This document shows positions 24,162 through 32,556 of a stretch of DNA of 64,000 nucleotides, one piece after another. A program made the translations under genes and the position numbers. The notes below the pieces were generated by a model. It was not told where the DNA came from. It saw only the letters and a list, made by a program, of their open reading frames with translations, and did not search any database. The stretch is from Pseudolabrys sp963742345 (lineage in GTDB: Bacteria > Pseudomonadota > Alphaproteobacteria > Rhizobiales > Xanthobacteraceae), in contig CAVULO010000004.1 in assembly GCA_963742345.1 (NCBI GenBank), positions 310,001 through 374,000 on the forward strand. The letters run 5' to 3'. Every line of letters begins with the position of its first letter. The first letter of the stretch is position 1.

Positions 24162-24869
24162 ATGAGCCGTGTGATTACCGCCAGAACCGATCCAGAAACT
24201 ACGCGCGCTTATTGGACGACGAGCCGTGGTGACGCCGAGCAAGCGTTTCACGCTGCGCGCCGCCACAGCCGTCTGGTACGCATGCTGCGTATTGCAGTTC
24301 CGGCGAGCGTGGCGATGGGACTCGTCATCATTACGCTCGTCACATATCTCAATCCGCTGCGCATGCTCGCCAAGCTGCCAATCAATATCGATAACTTGGT
24401 AGTGTCGGGCACCAAGGTCACCATGGAGCAGCCACGCCTGTCAGGTTTCACGCGCGACGCCCGCGCTTACGAGTTGACAGCCGATACTGCGGCACAAGAC
24501 ATGACCAAGCCGGACATCGTCGAGCTGCGCAACATCCGCGCCAAAGTGGAAATGCAGGACAAGAGTTCGATGGAGATGACTGCGGTCACCGGGATTTATG
24601 ATGCCAAGGGCGAGATCCTCAAGCTTGATCGAGATATTTTACTCAACTCGTCCACCGGCTATCAGGGCCATCTGAGTGAAGCGCTGGTTGACATCCGCAA
24701 GGGCAATGTCGTGTCCGAACATCCGGTCGAAGTGAAACTGCTGCAAGGCACCCTCAACGCCAACCGGCTGGATATCTTTGATTCTGGCGATGTCATCCGG
24801 TTCCACGGTGGCGTTGTCATGGACATGATGCTCAACCAACCGCCGCCGCCAAAATCGGATGCGCAATGA
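24162..24869 (+). CDS. lptC: LPS export protein LptC
   Basis: 235 residues. One N-terminal membrane anchor (IAVPASVAMGLVIITLVTYL, about 44-63) and a periplasmic beta-jellyroll of the LptC family. It bridges the LptB2FG transporter to LptA in lipopolysaccharide export. The protein is longer than the E. coli one, as usual in Rhizobiales. It overlaps lptA by four bases (ATGA). Confidence 0.88.
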   Translation: MSRVITARTDPETTRAYWTTSRGDAEQAFHAARRHSRLVRMLRIAVPASVAMGLVIITLVTYLNPLRMLAKLPINIDNLVVSGTKVTMEQPRLSGFTRDARAYELTADTAAQDMTKPDIVELRNIRAKVEMQDKSSMEMTAVTGIYDAKGEILKLDRDILLNSSTGYQGHLSEALVDIRKGNVVSEHPVEVKLLQGTLNANRLDIFDSGDVIRFHGGVVMDMMLNQPPPPKSDAQ

Positions 24870-25525
24870 CCGCGACGCGCAGATCGCGCCTTCCGTTGGT
24901 GATCGCCGCTGCGCTGATCATGTCTGGCGCAAGCGTCCGCGCGCAGACAGCATCGCAGGGGCCACCGAATGCCTTGCAGGGCTTTTCGCAGAATTGCGAC
25001 CAGCCAGTTCACATCGAGGCTGCAACGTTGGAGGTTCGTGACAAGCAAAAGGAAGCGACCTTTAGCGGCGATGTACGAGTGAAGCAGGGTGACACGGGTA
25101 TGCGCTGCAAATCACTGGTGGTGTTCTACGAGCAAGGCGGCGAAAGCCCAGACAAGAGCAAGACCATGCAGGCGGCATCCCCTGGTCCCGGCGGCGAACA
25201 ACGAATCAAGCGGCTGGAAGCTCGCGGCGGGGTGGTGGTCACGCAGAAGGATCAGACCGCCACCGGAGAACTCGGTATCTTTGACATGAAAACCAATACC
25301 GTCACGCTGACCGGCAATCCGGTCGTAATGACGCAAGGCCAGAATGTGTTGAGAGGCGAAAAGCTGGTAGTTGATCTGACAAGCGGGGTGTCGCGGGTGG
25401 AATCCGGCAAGAACGGTCAAGGACGTGTCCAGGGCTTGTTCCAGCCAGGCAGCGCTGGGCCTGACCTCAAAACGGGCGGCAGCGGCACGCAAGGACCGCG
25501 GCCGAGTCCCGTGCGGCCGTTTTAG
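24866..25525 (+). CDS. lptA: LPS periplasmic bridge protein LptA
   Basis: 219 residues. Signal peptide (LPLVIAAALIMSGASVRAQ), then the OstA/LptA jellyroll: PVHIEAATLEVRDKQKEATFSGDVRVKQGDTGMRCKSLVVFYE and repeated strands to about residue 195, with a Gly/Pro-rich tail. LptA polymerises to carry LPS across the periplasm. Coupled to lptC by the overlap and followed by lptB. Confidence 0.88.
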   Translation: MTATRRSRLPLVIAAALIMSGASVRAQTASQGPPNALQGFSQNCDQPVHIEAATLEVRDKQKEATFSGDVRVKQGDTGMRCKSLVVFYEQGGESPDKSKTMQAASPGPGGEQRIKRLEARGGVVVTQKDQTATGELGIFDMKTNTVTLTGNPVVMTQGQNVLRGEKLVVDLTSGVSRVESGKNGQGRVQGLFQPGSAGPDLKTGGSGTQGPRPSPVRPF

Positions 25526-25582
25526 TTGAGCCGCAGCGTGATCGCTGCACCTCCGGCCACCCGCAGCTATGGGAATCAGTTA

Positions 25583-25705
25583 ATGTCGCGCGCCCGGCAA
25601 ATGCGGTTCTCGGGCGGCAGCATGATCTCGCAAAAGTTTTACGAGTTCGCCAAAAAGACCATGCTCAAGCACATTGGTCCTAAGCGCCGCGAGGTAGCCC
25701 GGTGA
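25583..25705 (+). CDS. Small basic ORF coupled to lptB
   Basis: 40 codons: MSRARQMRFSGGSMISQKFY, then EFAKKTMLKHIGPKRREVAR. Stop TGA overlaps the lptB GTG as GTGA, the same coupling as between lptC and lptA. GGGAA lies eight bases upstream of the ATG. Strongly basic and predicted helical. It may be a leader that couples lptB translation, a real microprotein, or chance; I know no family. Confidence 0.4.
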   Translation: MSRARQMRFSGGSMISQKFYEFAKKTMLKHIGPKRREVAR

Positions 25706-26616
25706 ACATCCTCTCGCTGTTTTGGCGCCGGCCACCCCGAACCCGCCGGGTCCTGACCTCGGCCGAAGCGCGCACGCAACAGGCTGCCGCATTGAATGCA
25801 CAAATGCCGCCGTTGCAGCAGATGTACGGTGCCGCCCAGCCTCAGGGATCCGCTCGTCCACGCCGCGACGGCGATGGCCGGCAGACGACGCGTCACGCGT
25901 ATCTGGCTGCTCATGGCGTAGAGAAAAGCTTCGGTGGCCGCATGGTCGTAAGAGGCGTTACGCTCTACGTGCGGCGGGGCGAGGCGGTCGGCCTGCTCGG
26001 CCCCAACGGTGCCGGCAAGACCACCGTTTTTTACATGATCACCGGCTTGATCAACGCCGACCGCGGCCGCATCGAACTCGATGGCTATGATGTCACGACA
26101 TTGCCGATGTACCAGCGCGCGCGACTTGGCATCGGCTATTTGCCGCAAGAAGCGTCGATCTTTCGAGGGCTCAACGTAGAGGACAATATCCGTTCGGTCC
26201 TCGAAGTGGTGGAGCCGGACAGCCGCCGCCGTGACGCCGATCTCAATGCGTTACTCGAGGAGTTCAACATCGCTCGCGTGCGCAAGACACCGGCCATCGC
26301 GCTGTCCGGTGGCGAACGGCGGCGCGTGGAAATCGCGCGTGCGCTAGCGACGCGGCCCAGCTACATGCTCCTCGATGAGCCGTTCGCAGGCATCGACCCG
26401 ATTGCCGTCGGTGATATCCAGGCACTGGTTCGCCATCTCACCAATCGCGGGATCGGCGTGCTCATTACGGATCATAATGTGCGTGAAACCTTGGGCCTCA
26501 CCGACCGTGCCTACATCATTTATTCGGGCGAGGTGCTCATGGAAGGCCGCGCCGACGACATCGTGAATAATCCCGATGTGCGCCGCCTTTACCTCGGCGA
26601 AGAATTCCGGTTGTAG
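25702..26616 (+). CDS. lptB: LPS export ABC transporter ATP-binding protein LptB
   Basis: 304 residues, about 60 longer than E. coli LptB because of an N-terminal extension rich in Arg/Pro/Gln (1-65). The ATPase is complete: Walker A GPNGAGKTT, Q-loop LPQEASIF, signature ALSGGERRRVEIARAL, Walker B YMLLDEPFAGIDP, switch His in ITDHNVRETL. It powers LPS extraction from the inner membrane. GTG start overlaps a 40-codon ORF. If the extension is not translated, the start would be further in. Confidence 0.93.
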   Translation: MNILSLFWRRPPRTRRVLTSAEARTQQAAALNAQMPPLQQMYGAAQPQGSARPRRDGDGRQTTRHAYLAAHGVEKSFGGRMVVRGVTLYVRRGEAVGLLGPNGAGKTTVFYMITGLINADRGRIELDGYDVTTLPMYQRARLGIGYLPQEASIFRGLNVEDNIRSVLEVVEPDSRRRDADLNALLEEFNIARVRKTPAIALSGGERRRVEIARALATRPSYMLLDEPFAGIDPIAVGDIQALVRHLTNRGIGVLITDHNVRETLGLTDRAYIIYSGEVLMEGRADDIVNNPDVRRLYLGEEFRL

Positions 26617-26744
26617 GACTTGCCTCGTCCAACTCGTTAACCCGCACAATATTTGTGCAATACCGCACCGTTTTACCGCATATCGCACGAGCGGATGACC
26701 TGCTATATACAAGCAAGAATCGGACCAATTCTGCCGGGAATCTT

Positions 26745-28271
26745 ATGGCGCTGTCACAAAGATTGGAGTTTCGCCAGACCCAAGGCCTGGTGATGACGCC
26801 GCAGCTGATGCAAGCCATCAAGCTGCTGCAACTCTCCAGTCTCGATCTGGCTGCTTACGTGGAAGGTGAGCTTGAACGCAACCCGTTGCTCGAGCGTCCC
26901 AGCGACGACGATCCGCCGGCCCCAGGCGCAGAGGCTAACAGCACTACGTCCGACGGGAGTGAAGATACTTCCGCCACGGCAGATTGGATCGGCGCCGATC
27001 TCGAGACCAGCCGCACGTCCATGGAGCAAGGATTAGGTACCGAGCTTGAAAATGTATTTCCCGACGATAGCGGGGAAAAAACTTCAAAATCGGCAGAAAC
27101 GCTGCCGCCGGCTTACTCGGAATGGTCAGGCGCAAGCTCAGGTGGCGGCGAAGAATACAATCTGGAGGCTTTCGTTTCGGCCGAGACGACGCTTGCCGAT
27201 CACCTGGCCGAGCAAATGGCGCTGGCGATTTCCATTCCGGCAAGCCGCATGATCGGCCAATACCTGATCGATATGGTGGACGAGGCCGGTTATCTTACCG
27301 GTGACCTCGAGACTGTTGCGGAAAAACTCGGTGCAAGGCGCAGCGACGTCGAACTTATACTTGCGGTTCTGCAAACATTCGACCCGCCCGGTGTGTGCGC
27401 GCGTAATCTCACCGAATGTCTCGCTATCCAGCTAAAGGAACGTGACCGCTACGATCCGGCGATGCGAGCATTGGTCGAACATCTTGATCTCCTGGCCAAA
27501 CGAGATCTTGCCGGCTTGCGCCGCCTGTGCGGTGTCAATGACGAGGATCTCGCTGACATGATCGCCGAGATCCGCACGCTCAATCCCAAGCCGGGATTGG
27601 CGTTTGGCTCGACCATGGTGCAGCCGATCGTTCCGGACGTGCTCGTGCGTGCGGCGCCGGACGGTACGTGGCAAGTGGAGTTGAACTCCGACACGCTACC
27701 GAAAGTATTGATCAATCAGCGCTACTATACTCAGGTGTCGAAAACGAGCCGCAACGACAAAGAGAAAGCCTATATCGCCGACTGTCTGCAGACCGCGACG
27801 TGGTTGGTGCGCGCACTCGACCAGCGCGCGAAGACCATTCTTAAAGTATCGAGCGAAATCGTGCGGCAGCAGGACGGCTTCTTCGCCAAAGGCGTGCAGT
27901 ATTTGCGTCCGCTCAATCTCAAAACCGTCGCCGACGCTATTGGCATGCACGAGTCAACCGTCTCGCGTGTCACAGCCAATAAATATATGGCGACAAGTCG
28001 CGGCATATTTGAATTGAAGTATTTCTTTACTTCAGCGATCGCGGCGGCCGACGGCGGTGAGGCGCATTCAGCCGAAGCGGTACGTCATCGCATCCGCCAG
28101 TTGATTGAGGCTGAAAATGCTGAGGACGTGCTCTCGGACGATACGATTGTGGAGAAGTTGCGGGACGCCGGTATCGACATAGCGCGTCGCACCGTCGCAA
28201 AGTACCGTGAAGCAATGCGTATACCATCCTCGGTACAACGGCGCCGCGAGAAGTTGGCAGCCGGCGCCTGA
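26745..28271 (+). CDS. rpoN: RNA polymerase sigma-54 factor
   Basis: 508 residues. Region I is MALSQRLEFRQTQGLVMTPQLMQAIKLLQLSSLDLAAYVEGELERNPLLE, which contacts enhancer-binding activators. An acidic linker follows, then the core-binding region (about 130-320), a helix-turn-helix near KTVADAIGMHESTVSRVTANKYM, and the RpoN box ARRTVAKYREAM near the C-terminus that reads the -24 element. ATG 26745 matches the conserved MALSxRLExRQ start; the 30 upstream in-frame residues are not included. Confidence 0.97.
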   Translation: MALSQRLEFRQTQGLVMTPQLMQAIKLLQLSSLDLAAYVEGELERNPLLERPSDDDPPAPGAEANSTTSDGSEDTSATADWIGADLETSRTSMEQGLGTELENVFPDDSGEKTSKSAETLPPAYSEWSGASSGGGEEYNLEAFVSAETTLADHLAEQMALAISIPASRMIGQYLIDMVDEAGYLTGDLETVAEKLGARRSDVELILAVLQTFDPPGVCARNLTECLAIQLKERDRYDPAMRALVEHLDLLAKRDLAGLRRLCGVNDEDLADMIAEIRTLNPKPGLAFGSTMVQPIVPDVLVRAAPDGTWQVELNSDTLPKVLINQRYYTQVSKTSRNDKEKAYIADCLQTATWLVRALDQRAKTILKVSSEIVRQQDGFFAKGVQYLRPLNLKTVADAIGMHESTVSRVTANKYMATSRGIFELKYFFTSAIAAADGGEAHSAEAVRHRIRQLIEAENAEDVLSDDTIVEKLRDAGIDIARRTVAKYREAMRIPSSVQRRREKLAAGA

Positions 28272-28373
28272 ACGCACGCATCTTGACGCATTGACCTTCG
28301 GAACATTTCTAAGCTGAAATCTTTAGCGCCGGACGGACCAACGGGCAGCGCTACGCCGCCATGGAGGCAGCCA

Positions 28374-28685
28374 ATGCCTTTACGCGTTTCGGGACGGAAT
28401 ATCAGTATTGGTGCCGCATTACAGCGGAAAATCACCGATCGGGTCGAGGAAGCCACTTCGAAATACTTTCGAGGCGGTTATTCAGGCCACGCCACCGTGG
28501 GCAAAGACGGTTTTGGTTTCCGAACCGAATGTGTGCTGCATCTGGATTCAGGCGCATTGCTCGAAGCCGAAGGGATGGCCCAGGATGCCTATGACAGCGT
28601 GGAACAAGCTGCGATCCGCATCGAAAAGCGCCTGCGACGCTACAAACGCCGCCGCAAAGACCATCAAGCGCGCCGCGGGGGCTGA
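28374..28685 (+). CDS. hpf: Ribosome hibernation factor, short HPF/RaiA form
   Basis: 103 residues: MPLRVSGRNISIGAALQRKITDRVEEATSKYFRGGYSGHATVGKDGFGFRTECVLHLDSG and a basic C-terminal end (RIEKRLRRYKRRRKDHQARRGG). This is the ribosome-binding domain of the hibernation factor. The usual rhizobial protein continues for about 90 more residues with the dimerisation domain that makes 100S ribosomes; none is found in any frame after the stop. GGAGG precedes the ATG. It lies between rpoN and ptsN as expected. Confidence 0.85.
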   Translation: MPLRVSGRNISIGAALQRKITDRVEEATSKYFRGGYSGHATVGKDGFGFRTECVLHLDSGALLEAEGMAQDAYDSVEQAAIRIEKRLRRYKRRRKDHQARRGG

Positions 28686-28823
28686 AAATGGCCGGAAAAT
28701 GCTATCAAATCCGGCAACCACAAGCTGAGTTGGCCCATTGACGACAGGACGGACCACTCTTATGGTCCGCCGCCTTCAACACCCCCTTTTTCAACTCGGC
28801 GCTGTCATTCCCGATCATTGGAC

Positions 28824-29294
28824 ATGTCCATGACGCTAACCGACCTCGTGGCGCCGAATGCCATTGTTTCGGCTCTCAAAGTTAACAATAAGAAGCAGGC
28901 AATCCAGGAATTGGCTACCCGCGCTGCCGAACTCACTGGGCAGAGTGAGAAAGCAATTCTGGAGATCCTGTTGCAACGCGAGAAGCTCGGCTCGACTGCC
29001 GTCGGCAATGGCGTGGCGATCCCGCACGGCAAACTGGCGAAGCTTGGCAGGCTGTTCGGATTATTCGCGCGCCTGCACAAGCCGATCGATTTTGAGGCGC
29101 TCGACAATCAACCGGTCGACCTGATTTTCCTGCTGCTCGCGCCGGAAGCGGCCGGAGCAGATCATCTCAAGGCGCTGGCCCGCGTCGCGCGGCAGCTGCG
29201 CGATCCGGAGATCGCGCGGCGCCTACGCGAATCGAGCGATGCCAATGCGCTTTACGCCGTGCTGGCGATGCCGCCTGCGAGTACTGCGGCCTAA
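28824..29294 (+). CDS. ptsN: Nitrogen-regulatory phosphotransferase EIIA-Ntr
   Basis: 156 residues, PTS EIIA type-2 domain: LTDLVAPNAIVSALKVNNKKQAIQELA, then the phospho-accepting His in GVAIPHGK (about H68) and DLIFLLLAPEAAGADHLKALARVARQLRD. It is phosphorylated by PtsP/NPr and regulates nitrogen, potassium and carbon functions. Linkage to rpoN and hpf is classic. The start could also be the Met two codons later. Confidence 0.95.
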   Translation: MSMTLTDLVAPNAIVSALKVNNKKQAIQELATRAAELTGQSEKAILEILLQREKLGSTAVGNGVAIPHGKLAKLGRLFGLFARLHKPIDFEALDNQPVDLIFLLLAPEAAGADHLKALARVARQLRDPEIARRLRESSDANALYAVLAMPPASTAA

Positions 29295-29311
29295 GCACGC
29301 GCACTCTGCTC

Positions 29312-29395
29312 ATTCCCGCGTAAGCGGGAATCCAGGACATCTTCACGGATAAGAATTTTTGTGCTGGGTCCCCGCTTTCGCAGGGACAAGGATGC
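29312..29395. repeat. Intergenic inverted repeat of the CGCGGGAATG type
   Basis: ATTCCCGCG-TAAG-CGGGAATCC followed 50 bp later by TCCCCGCTTTCGCAGGGAC. A widespread type of short palindromic intergenic element, here between convergent ptsN and DUF1150 genes. Confidence 0.6.
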
Positions 29396-29419
29396 GTGAG
29401 CAATTCCGCGCGTTGCCCG

Positions 29420-29692
29420 TCAGTGCACGCTGACCGGTTCGAGTTCCTGGCTCCAGGCATTGGCGAGCGCAGCTTCGCGCGTATCGGTAAGCATGATCGG
29501 CGTCCCGTCGGCCCCATGCAGCGCGAATAGTTTGATTCCGGGTGCAATCTTCGGCGCCTCCGGAAACAGGTTGGCGACATCCTCAGAGCGGATCGTCTTG
29601 ACATAAGCCAGGCGACCGTCGCCGAGCTGTGCCAGTGCTTCCTGGGTGATCACCGGATGAGTCGTGTTCGGTTCAGTCTGTTTGTTGGTCAT
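29420..29692 (-). CDS. DUF1150-family protein
   Basis: 90 residues, ITQEALAQLGDGRLAYVKTIRSEDVANLFPEAPKIAPGIKLFALHGADGTPIMLTDTREAALANAWSQELEPVSVH, a full match to the small DUF1150 family of Rhizobiales, which is regularly found downstream of hsp20. Function unknown. It is likely co-transcribed with the hsp20 gene 60 bp upstream. Confidence 0.9.
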   Translation of the reverse strand: MTNKQTEPNTTHPVITQEALAQLGDGRLAYVKTIRSEDVANLFPEAPKIAPGIKLFALHGADGTPIMLTDTREAALANAWSQELEPVSVH

Positions 29693-29752
29693 GGCCCTCG
29701 ACTCCTTTCTGATTCAACGCGTGACGCGGTCGAGTCCTGCTTCACGAGTCCG

Positions 29753-30178
29753 TCATTCCTGCTCGTTGATCGAGATGCTTTTCACGATCCGTTCCGGGTG
29801 CGGCCGGACGAGATCGATCGACAACAACCCGTTCTTTAAGTCCGCGCCCATCACTTCCATGCCGTCAGCCAGCACGAAAGTGCGCTGGAACTGACGCGCG
29901 GCGATACCGCGGTGAAGGTACTGGCGCGTTTTGTCGTCTTGCTGGCGCCCGCGGATCACCAACTGGCTTTCCTCGATGCTGACATCGAGCTGATCGCGCG
30001 TGAAACCGGCAACAGCGAGCGTGATGCGCAACCGCTCCGGATTTTGCCCGTCGCGCGGCAGCCGCTCGATATTGTAGGGCGGGTAGCCATCGGCCCCCTT
30101 GGCGACACGGTCGAGCACGCGCTCGATCTCATCGAAACCCAAGAGGAACGGGCTGGAGAGGGACGGAACTCGCGACAT
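29753..30178 (-). CDS. Small heat-shock protein (Hsp20/alpha-crystallin)
   Basis: 141 residues. Short N-terminal arm (MSRVPSLSSPFLLGFDEIERVLDRV), then the alpha-crystallin domain (about 38-132: YNIERLPRDGQNPERLRITLAVAGFTRDQLDVSIEESQLVIRGRQ...GADLKNGLLSIDLVRP) and a short tail. It is an ATP-independent holdase that keeps unfolding proteins soluble during heat stress. The leader holds a ROSE-like hairpin over the ribosome binding site and a sigma-32-like promoter further up, so both transcription and translation appear heat-controlled. Confidence 0.93.
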   Translation of the reverse strand: MSRVPSLSSPFLLGFDEIERVLDRVAKGADGYPPYNIERLPRDGQNPERLRITLAVAGFTRDQLDVSIEESQLVIRGRQQDDKTRQYLHRGIAARQFQRTFVLADGMEVMGADLKNGLLSIDLVRPHPERIVKSISINEQE

Positions 30179-30184
30179 TGGTCT

Positions 30185-30260
30185 CAAAGTCCTCGCTCGA
30201 AGCGACTTTGACGGGGCCCCTTTCAGGCACCCCAACCGGGCGGCAACCGCCGTCCGATCG
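30185..30260 (-). promoter_or_regulatory. ROSE-like RNA thermometer upstream of hsp20
   Basis: On the minus strand the hairpin next to the start is CAAAGTCGCTTCGAGCGAGGACTTTG (30185-30210). It has outer pairs CAAAGTC/GACTTTG or, alternatively, TCGCT pairing AGCGA with GGA bulged; in both, the AGGA of the ribosome binding site is held in the helix. TCGCT fits the conserved UYGCU of ROSE elements. Two further stem-loops lie upstream (GGGGTGCC/GGGGCCCC and GGCGG-TTG-CCGCC), as in multi-hairpin ROSE leaders. Confidence 0.6.
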
Positions 30261-30266
30261 CGTCTA

Positions 30267-30295
30267 ATATGGGCAGGGTGGGTTAAAGGTTCAAG
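30267..30295 (-). promoter_or_regulatory. Sigma-32-like heat-shock promoter for hsp20
   Basis: CTTGAA (30290-30295 read in reverse), a 16-base spacer, and CCCATAT (30267-30273) on the minus strand. Matches the heat-shock sigma consensus CTTGAA / CCCATNT and lies just above the stem-loops of the hsp20 leader. Confidence 0.65.
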
Positions 30296-30353
30296 AACAC
30301 GGCGATTTTGCCTTGAACGGGGGTATAGTTGGCTCTTTCGACCCCCGGTTTCC

Positions 30354-31463
30354 ATGCCCAAACAGCCTTCATTTCCGCCCCTGACCGTCCGCGCCGTCCA
30401 TGGGACGCCGGTCGAAGTTCCGCTCAATTTGGTGCTGGGCACCAGTGCGGACGCACTCCGCGTGGCGCCACTGCTTCTAATCGATATGGAGACGGAGGAG
30501 GGCATCACCGGGCGCGCTTACCTGTTCTGCTACCTGCGTGCGGCGGCGCCCGCGATTATGAGTCTCCTTGGTGAGGTCGAGAGGGTGACCAAGGGCAACG
30601 CCATCGCGCCGGGCGAACTTTGGGCGAAGTTGGCGCGCCGCTTTACGCTGATCGGTGTTCAGGGCGTCGTGCGCATGGCAATGGCCGGCTTCGATGTCGC
30701 CTGTTGGGATGCGCTTGCGGTCGCGGCGGGCAAGCCACTCGCCACCTTCCTCGGCGCCCAACCACGTCCGATTCCTGCCTACAACAGTTGTGGTCTTGGC
30801 CTTAGGGACGACCTTGGCGCGCTCGCTGACGAGGCCGAGAAACTGCTCGTCAATGGCTTCCGCGGGATCAAGCTCCGCCTCGGTTATTCGACATTGCGCG
30901 AGGACATCGCAGCCGTGCAAGCGGTACGCAAGCGTGTCGGCGACCACGTTGCACTGATGGTCGATTACAATCAGGCACTGGGCGTAGAGGAAGCACTGTT
31001 GCGAGGGCGGGCGCTTGACACTGAAAATATTTATTGGCTGGAGGAGCCGATCCGCCACGACGATTATGGCGGCGCCGCGCGGCTTGCGCGCGAGCTCAAG
31101 GTCCCGATTCAAATCGGCGAGAACTTCTCGCTTCCGGCGGCGATGACCGTCGCGATCGAACAGCGTGCTGCCGACTATGTGATGCCTGATCTCGAACGCA
31201 TCGGGGGCGTCACCGGCTGGCGCCAGGCCGCGGAGATCGCGCAATCGCACGGCATCAAAATGTCATCGCATCTGTTTCCGGAGACGAGCGCGCATCTGCT
31301 CGCGGTCACGCCGACATGTCACTTTCTCGAATATGTCGACTGGGCGAATAGGTTGCTCGAGGAGCCGCTCGCGATTGTTGATGGTCACGCTGTGGTGCCG
31401 TCGCGCCCTGGCAGCGGCATGGTCTGGGACAAGAAAGCAGTCGAGCGCTATCGCGTGCGCTAG
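30354..31463 (+). CDS. Enolase-superfamily enzyme (mandelate racemase/muconate cycloisomerase type)
   Basis: 369 residues. N-terminal capping domain (1-125), then the barrel with KLRLGYS (general base region), metal-ligand strand LMVDYNQALG, EEPIRHDD, IGENF, and the last barrel motif MSSHLFPETSAHLLA. The ligands D, E and E are present, so it should be active on a carboxylate substrate, abstracting its alpha proton. It ends one base from the end of the gamma-resorcylate decarboxylase on the other strand. Substrate unknown; mandelate-like or sugar acids are possible. Confidence 0.85.
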   Translation: MPKQPSFPPLTVRAVHGTPVEVPLNLVLGTSADALRVAPLLLIDMETEEGITGRAYLFCYLRAAAPAIMSLLGEVERVTKGNAIAPGELWAKLARRFTLIGVQGVVRMAMAGFDVACWDALAVAAGKPLATFLGAQPRPIPAYNSCGLGLRDDLGALADEAEKLLVNGFRGIKLRLGYSTLREDIAAVQAVRKRVGDHVALMVDYNQALGVEEALLRGRALDTENIYWLEEPIRHDDYGGAARLARELKVPIQIGENFSLPAAMTVAIEQRAADYVMPDLERIGGVTGWRQAAEIAQSHGIKMSSHLFPETSAHLLAVTPTCHFLEYVDWANRLLEEPLAIVDGHAVVPSRPGSGMVWDKKAVERYRVR

Positions 31464-31464
31464 C

Positions 31465-32448
31465 CTAGCGCAGCGGCAGCTTGAACAACCTGATGGCGTT
31501 GTCACGGCCGATTTTATGTCGGTCGTTTTCGCTTATGGTGGCGGCGTCGAACCACTTTGCGGCGTGATCGATGTTTTCAAAAGGCCAGTCCGTCGAGAAC
31601 ATGATGCGGTCGGCGCCCACGACCATCATCGTGTTAAGCAGTGCGGGTGTGTGGAAGTTGCCGGACGTCGTGATGTGAAAATTGTTTTGGAAATAGTGGC
31701 CGATTTTTTTCTTTGCCGGGTAGTCGTGCCGATTTGGAATCCAGCCGTTGGTATTGTCGACCCGCCACATGCCGAAGGGCAGATTCTCGCCCATGTGCCC
31801 GAGAATGATTTGCAGCTTCGGATATTGGTCGAACAAGCCGGAGCCCATGAGTCGCAGGGCGTGTACGGCAGTTTCCTGGCCAAATGCCCAGGTCGGCCCC
31901 ATAAGCCAGCCGTGTCCCTCGTAGATCTTGGCGTGCTGTGGCAGAGGATTGCGCGGATGCAGATAGAATGGCACGTCGAGCTTTTCTGCTGCCTCCCAGA
32001 ACGGCCAGTATTGTTTTTGGTCGTAGTAGGCGATGGTGTTGCTGTCGCCAACTTGCGAAAATCCGTTGGCCAGCGCGCCGACCATGCCCAGATCCTTCAC
32101 GCAACGCTGCAATTCCTTTGCAGCAAGGTCAGGGTCCTGCAACGGGAGGGCAGCAAGACCCTGAAAGCGATCAGGCCGTTTGCGGACTGCGTCGGCCAGA
32201 TAATCATTGGCCTTGCGCGCGATGTCGTTGGCCTTCTTGGCATCGGGGATGGCCTGGATGGCGGGAGCATTCAGTGAGAGGATCATCATCTCAATGCCGA
32301 ACTCATCCATCAGTCGAACTCGCCGCTCATGCAAATCAAGAATGCGTTGGCGCACCTCTACCCAAACATTTTCAGGAAAAAAACCCTTCGAATCCATGAG
32401 CGTGTCGTCGATAGCGAAATGTTCTTCAAGCGCGACCTTGCCTTGCAT
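31465..32448 (-). CDS. Gamma-resorcylate (2,6-dihydroxybenzoate) decarboxylase
   Basis: 327 residues of the amidohydrolase superfamily. It starts MQGKVALEEHF and places all metal ligands where the Rhizobium gamma-resorcylate decarboxylase has them: E8, H10, H164 (FYLHPRNP) and D287 (FSTDWPFEN), with GHMGE for the further active-site His. Length is identical to that enzyme. It reversibly decarboxylates 2,6-dihydroxybenzoate to resorcinol without an organic cofactor. The usual resorcinol hydroxylase and ring-cleavage genes are not nearby, so the substrate could also be a relative such as 2,3-dihydroxybenzoate. Confidence 0.87.
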   Translation of the reverse strand: MQGKVALEEHFAIDDTLMDSKGFFPENVWVEVRQRILDLHERRVRLMDEFGIEMMILSLNAPAIQAIPDAKKANDIARKANDYLADAVRKRPDRFQGLAALPLQDPDLAAKELQRCVKDLGMVGALANGFSQVGDSNTIAYYDQKQYWPFWEAAEKLDVPFYLHPRNPLPQHAKIYEGHGWLMGPTWAFGQETAVHALRLMGSGLFDQYPKLQIILGHMGENLPFGMWRVDNTNGWIPNRHDYPAKKKIGHYFQNNFHITTSGNFHTPALLNTMMVVGADRIMFSTDWPFENIDHAAKWFDAATISENDRHKIGRDNAIRLFKLPLR

Positions 32449-32521
32449 CTCGGTTCCTCAGTTTGTGGCGTATCATGCAATGTTGTGGCGTGAGTTGTCA
32501 GCAGCGGCGAGCTCTTCCCAA

Positions 32522-32548
32522 TAAAAAAGCCGCCCGATCGGGCGGCTT
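32522..32548 (-). terminator. Rho-independent terminator of tRNA-Ala
   Basis: Minus strand: AAGCCGCCC-GATC-GGGCGGCTT followed by TTTTATT, nine bases after the CCA end of the tRNA. Confidence 0.9.
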
Positions 32549-32556
32549 GCGAAAGT

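Noticed and set aside
26655..26744. 30 extra residues in front of RpoN
   Set aside because: The conserved RpoN start MALSQRLE begins at 26745; the upstream stretch is AT-rich leader.
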